Assembly: GCF_021696945.1 (NCBI RefSeq)
Contig: NZ_JACYHE010000003.1
Location: forward strand, 1-64,000
Reading direction: 5' to 3'
From: Streptomyces sp. JJ36
GTDB taxonomy: Bacteria; Actinomycetota; Actinomycetes; Streptomycetales; Streptomycetaceae
Length of the DNA: 64,000 bases
Part shown: one piece after another, positions 61,769 through 64,000 of the stretch
How the letters are laid out: each line of letters opens with the position of its first letter
How positions within the stretch are numbered: the first letter of the stretch is position 1
Translations under genes and position numbers: made by a program
The notes under the pieces: generated by a model
What the model saw: only the letters and a program-made list of their open reading frames with translations
Databases searched by the model: none
What the model was told of the DNA's origin: nothing

Positions 61769-63109
61769 TCAGGGCGTCGCGGCCGCCCCGTCCGGGCCCG
61801 CCGCCTCCGCCGCCCTGTCCGGCGGCGCCTCCGCCGGGCCCGCCGCACGCGCCGCCTCCCGCTTGGCCCGCGCGTGCGGGTCCGTGCGGGCGTCGTACGC
61901 CATCAGCCGGGGCAGCGCCAGCGCCAGCAGCCCCACCGCCGCCACACAGGCGAGCCCTCCGCCCCACACGGCCGTGCGCACCGAGGTCAGCGCGGCCGTA
62001 CCGCCGGAGCGGAGCTGGCCGAGCTGCGGCCCCGCCGTGTAGGAGAGCAGCTCGATCCCGGCGAGCCGGCCGCGGAGCTCGTCCGGGACGGTCTGGTTCC
62101 ACAGCGTCGTCCGGAAGATCCCGCTGACCATGTCGCAGGCACCCGCCACCGTCAGCAGCAGGAGCACCAGCCAGACGTCCGGCATGACCCCGGCCGCCGC
62201 CATGGCCAGGCCCCAGCCCATCGCGGCCAGCACCACCATCCGGCCGTGCCGGTGGACCCGCCGGGTCCAGCCGCTCGTCGCGCTCACCAGCAGGGAGCCC
62301 AGCGGCAGCGCGGCGTACATCAGCCCGAGCGCCCACGGCGCGTCCAGCTCGTCGGCGAGGAAGGGGAAGAGCGCCAGCGGGAAGGCGAAGAACATCGCCG
62401 AGAGGTCGACGGCGTAGGTGCCCAGCAGTTCCTTGCGGCTCCAGGCGTACCGGGCGCCCACCGTGATGGCCCGCAGCGACGGCCGGTCCGCGTCCCGCCG
62501 GGGCGGTGCGGGCCGCAGCCGCAGCCCCAGTGCGAACGACACGGCGAAGCTGAGGGCGTCCAGCGCGTAGGCGGCCTCCAGGCCGGCGTACGCCAGCAGC
62601 AGCCCGGCCCCGGCCGGACCGGCCACCCCGCCGAGCTGCCAGCGCAGGGCCATCAGCGCGGCCGCGGAGCTGAGCTGTTCGTGCGGCACGATGCGCGGGA
62701 CCAGCGCGTCCAGCGCGGGTCGCTGGACGCCGACCAGCGCGCTGGACAGCGCGCCCGCGGCGTAGAGCGGCCAGAGCAGCGGCTCCGGCAGCAGGGTGTT
62801 GAGCAGCAGCCCGGCGGCGACCAGGCCGAGGGCGCCCTCGGACCACACGATGAGCCGGCGGCGGTCGAAGGCGTCCGCCAGCGCCCCGCCCCAGAGCCCG
62901 AAGACCAGCAGCGGCACCAGCTCCGCGACGCCCAGCGCACCGACCGCGACCGGGGAGCCGGTCACCTCCTTCACCTGGTAGGGCAGCGCGACGAAGGAGA
63001 GGAAGCTGCCGAGGACCGTGACGGCTCCGGCGGTCCACAGGATGCGGAAGTCCCGCGAGGAGCGCCAGGGGGAGAGGTCGGGCAGCAGCGCCCGCAGCCG
63101 GGAGGACAC
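61769..63109 (-). CDS. MFS exporter, EntS/MFS_3-like
   Basis: A 446-residue membrane protein with twelve predicted helices and a charged Ala-rich C-terminal tail of about 40 residues. Landmarks include LSPWRSSRDFRILWTAGAVTVLGSFLSFVALPYQV at the N-terminus, ADAFDRRRLIVWSEGALG as loop 2-3, and GSGGIFRTTLWNQTVPDELRGRLAGIELLSYTAGPQLG-type sequence near helix 10. The family includes siderophore and drug exporters. The substrate is unknown. The start is the GTG at 63109. Confidence 0.9.
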   Translation of the reverse strand: MSSRLRALLPDLSPWRSSRDFRILWTAGAVTVLGSFLSFVALPYQVKEVTGSPVAVGALGVAELVPLLVFGLWGGALADAFDRRRLIVWSEGALGLVAAGLLLNTLLPEPLLWPLYAAGALSSALVGVQRPALDALVPRIVPHEQLSSAAALMALRWQLGGVAGPAGAGLLLAYAGLEAAYALDALSFAVSFALGLRLRPAPPRRDADRPSLRAITVGARYAWSRKELLGTYAVDLSAMFFAFPLALFPFLADELDAPWALGLMYAALPLGSLLVSATSGWTRRVHRHGRMVVLAAMGWGLAMAAAGVMPDVWLVLLLLTVAGACDMVSGIFRTTLWNQTVPDELRGRLAGIELLSYTAGPQLGQLRSGGTAALTSVRTAVWGGGLACVAAVGLLALALPRLMAYDARTDPHARAKREAARAAGPAEAPPDRAAEAAGPDGAAATP

Positions 63110-63151
63110 GAGGAGTCATGCTCCGCCGTGCCGGACCGGCGGGCAACCGGA

Positions 63152-63790
63152 TTACCAGCGGGCCGGGGGCGGCGCGGTGAGCTGATCGGCGAGCCGGGAG
63201 AGCCGGTCGCGGAAGCGGCGGCGGACCGGGGACACCGGGCCGCGCGGGGCCGCCGCCCCCGGCTCGCCGGCGGCGGCGCTCACCAGGTGCTGGAGGGTGT
63301 CCAGGTCCAGCTCCGCCGGGTCCGCGGTGAGCGTGTCGTGGGCCAGACCGTGCAGTCCGGTGCCCGCGTCCGGCGCCCCGGAGTCCAGGGCCAGCACGGT
63401 GGCGCCGGCCCGCCGGGCGTCCTGCACCCGTTCCAGCAGGCCCCCGCCGGGCGGTCCGGGAGCGACCACCAGCAGCGTCTCCCGGCGGCCCGCGGAGGCG
63501 ATCCGGTGCAGGCCGACCGCGAGGTGGGCCGGGGCCGCGGCCGGCACCCGGTGACGCACCAGGGTGGGCGAGAGCTCGGGCAGCCCGGACCAGGCGGCCT
63601 CGTCGTCGAGGTGCGCGGCCAGATGCCACGGCTCGTATTCCGCGGTGCCCACCAGCAGCAGTCCGCCGCCGCGGTGGACGACCGAGGTGCGCAGCGCGCC
63701 CGCGAACCGGCGGGCCGAGGGCAACCACGCGCTCCCCGCGAGCACTTCGCGCAGCAGCGCGACCCGTACGGCGTCCATGCGCGGCATCAT
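63152..63790 (-). CDS. Conserved hypothetical protein, possible SIS-like alpha/beta fold
   Basis: A 212-residue cytoplasmic protein. A helical N-terminus is followed by alternating strands and helices, with LLLVGTAEYEPWHLAAHLDDEAAW, ETLLVVAPGPPGGGLLERVQDARRAGATVLALDSG and a basic C-terminus. The VVAPGPPGGG loop with the following helix recalls sugar isomerase (SIS) domains, but catalytic residues are not evident. The function is unknown. The ATG could be at 63790, 63787 or 63778. It is divergent from npdG and precedes the MFS gene by 42 bases. Confidence 0.65.
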   Translation of the reverse strand: MMPRMDAVRVALLREVLAGSAWLPSARRFAGALRTSVVHRGGGLLLVGTAEYEPWHLAAHLDDEAAWSGLPELSPTLVRHRVPAAAPAHLAVGLHRIASAGRRETLLVVAPGPPGGGLLERVQDARRAGATVLALDSGAPDAGTGLHGLAHDTLTADPAELDLDTLQHLVSAAAGEPGAAAPRGPVSPVRRRFRDRLSRLADQLTAPPPARW

Positions 63791-63861
63791 GCCGCACGGC
63801 GGGGCCGGCGCACGGCGGTCCGGGGTCCCTTCCCCCGTACGGACGAGCCGGGGTGAGCCGT

Positions 63862-63877
63862 GCTACTCGCGGGTAGC
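63862..63877. promoter_or_regulatory. 16-base near-palindrome upstream of npdG
   Basis: GCTACTCG and CGGGTAGC are complementary at seven of eight positions, and the palindrome is followed by TTTTT. It covers the expected -35 region of the npdG promoter. It could be an operator, or a terminator-like hairpin for a transcript coming from the left. Confidence 0.4.
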
Positions 63878-63895
63878 TTTTTCCGTGTTCCTCGT

Positions 63896-63901
63896 TAGGA
63901 T
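63896..63901 (+). promoter_or_regulatory. -10 box of leaderless npdG promoter
   Basis: TAGGAT ends six bases before the ATG at 63908, and no ribosome site is present. Confidence 0.55.
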
Positions 63902-63907
63902 CGCCCC

Positions 63908-64000
63908 ATGACTTCTCCCGCAGCCCCCAAGAAGGACCCCTGGGACCTCCCCGACGTGTCCGGTCTCACGGTCGGCGTGCTCGGCGGCACCGGCGACCAG
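63908..64000 (+). CDS. npdG: F420-dependent NADP oxidoreductase (npdG), 3' truncated by window
   Basis: Only the first 31 codons are in the window. They read through KKDPWDLPDVSGLTVGVLGGTGDQ. The Gly-rich GVLGGTGDQ is the NADP-binding start of the NpdG/FNO family, which passes electrons between F420 and NADP. The ATG is supported by the leaderless promoter. A different Rossmann-fold enzyme is possible, given the short part seen. Confidence 0.75.
   Translation, partial: MTSPAAPKKDPWDLPDVSGLTVGVLGGTGDQ

Noticed and set aside
1..64000. CRISPR arrays, insertion sequences, tRNA or rRNA genes, attachment sites
   Set aside because: I looked for regular repeat-spacer arrays, transposase motifs, tRNA-like cloverleafs and long direct repeats and saw none. 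This was by eye and short or diverged elements could be missed.

Overview
The window is very GC-rich DNA from a Streptomyces-type actinobacterium. Signs of this are the many GTG and TTG starts, several promoters whose -10 box lies 6-8 bases before the start codon (leaderless mRNAs), an XRE/DUF397 gene pair, a large AfsR-like SARP regulator, Tat-exported PhoD, a streptogrisin-type protease, a HelD-type RNA polymerase motor, an F420-dependent oxidoreductase at the right edge, and a type A RNase P RNA. I see no insertion sequence, phage gene, CRISPR array, tRNA or rRNA. It reads as chromosome core with accessory islands.

Layout. 1-4.0 kb: end of an RNase H/phosphatase gene, KDPG aldolase, YaaA, and an RNB-family ribonuclease homologue whose catalytic Asp cluster is replaced. 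4.0-9.4 kb: choline uptake and glycine betaine synthesis (betT, betA, divergent betB); betB has no ATG/GTG/TTG at the expected start, only an ACG behind a good ribosome site. 9.8-10.3 kb: rnpB. 10.7-15.7 kb: pstSCAB phosphate transport operon under a PHO box, ending in a response regulator with a degenerate receiver. 16-20.2 kb: XRE/DUF397 pair, a type III polyketide synthase with a metallo-beta-lactamase-fold partner, and an MmyB-like regulator. 20.7-25.4 kb: SARP/NB-ARC/TPR regulator, secreted M23 peptidase, streptogrisin-like protease. 26.2-28.1 kb: a small operon of a Cys-rich double-psi beta-barrel protein, a Tat-exported protein and a MauE-like membrane protein; this is the best candidate here for an undescribed system. 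28.4-40.9 kb: mixed metabolic, transport and regulatory genes, including lactate monooxygenase, PhzF, SDR, PhoD, a Bcr/CflA pump, a beta-lactamase-fold hydrolase, a cupin regulator, Rsm22, DDAH, a primase/polymerase-domain protein and a lipoprotein.

41.0-57.0 kb is a surface-polysaccharide cluster: CDP-alcohol phosphotransferase and TagD-like cytidylyltransferase, three glycosyltransferases, a Wzz/Wzc-like protein with no Walker A motif, a flippase, a polymerase-like membrane protein, a lipoprotein, a secreted propeller/FnIII/DNRLRE protein, GDP-mannose dehydratase and GDP-fucose synthase, and the initiating phosphoglycosyltransferase. Inferred logic: the initiating transferase loads a lipid carrier, the glycosyltransferases extend the unit (probably with GDP-fucose), the flippase and polymerase export and polymerise it, and the CDP-alcohol enzyme may add a polyol phosphate. 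Strand alternates repeatedly, and three convergent pairs overlap tail to tail by 41-44 bases.

57.2-64 kb: TerD-family protein with a possible 16-codon leader ORF, HelD with a two-hairpin leader, methionine aminopeptidase, a small conserved protein, an MFS exporter, an unknown protein, and the start of npdG. All functions are inferred from protein motifs read by eye; no database search was run.
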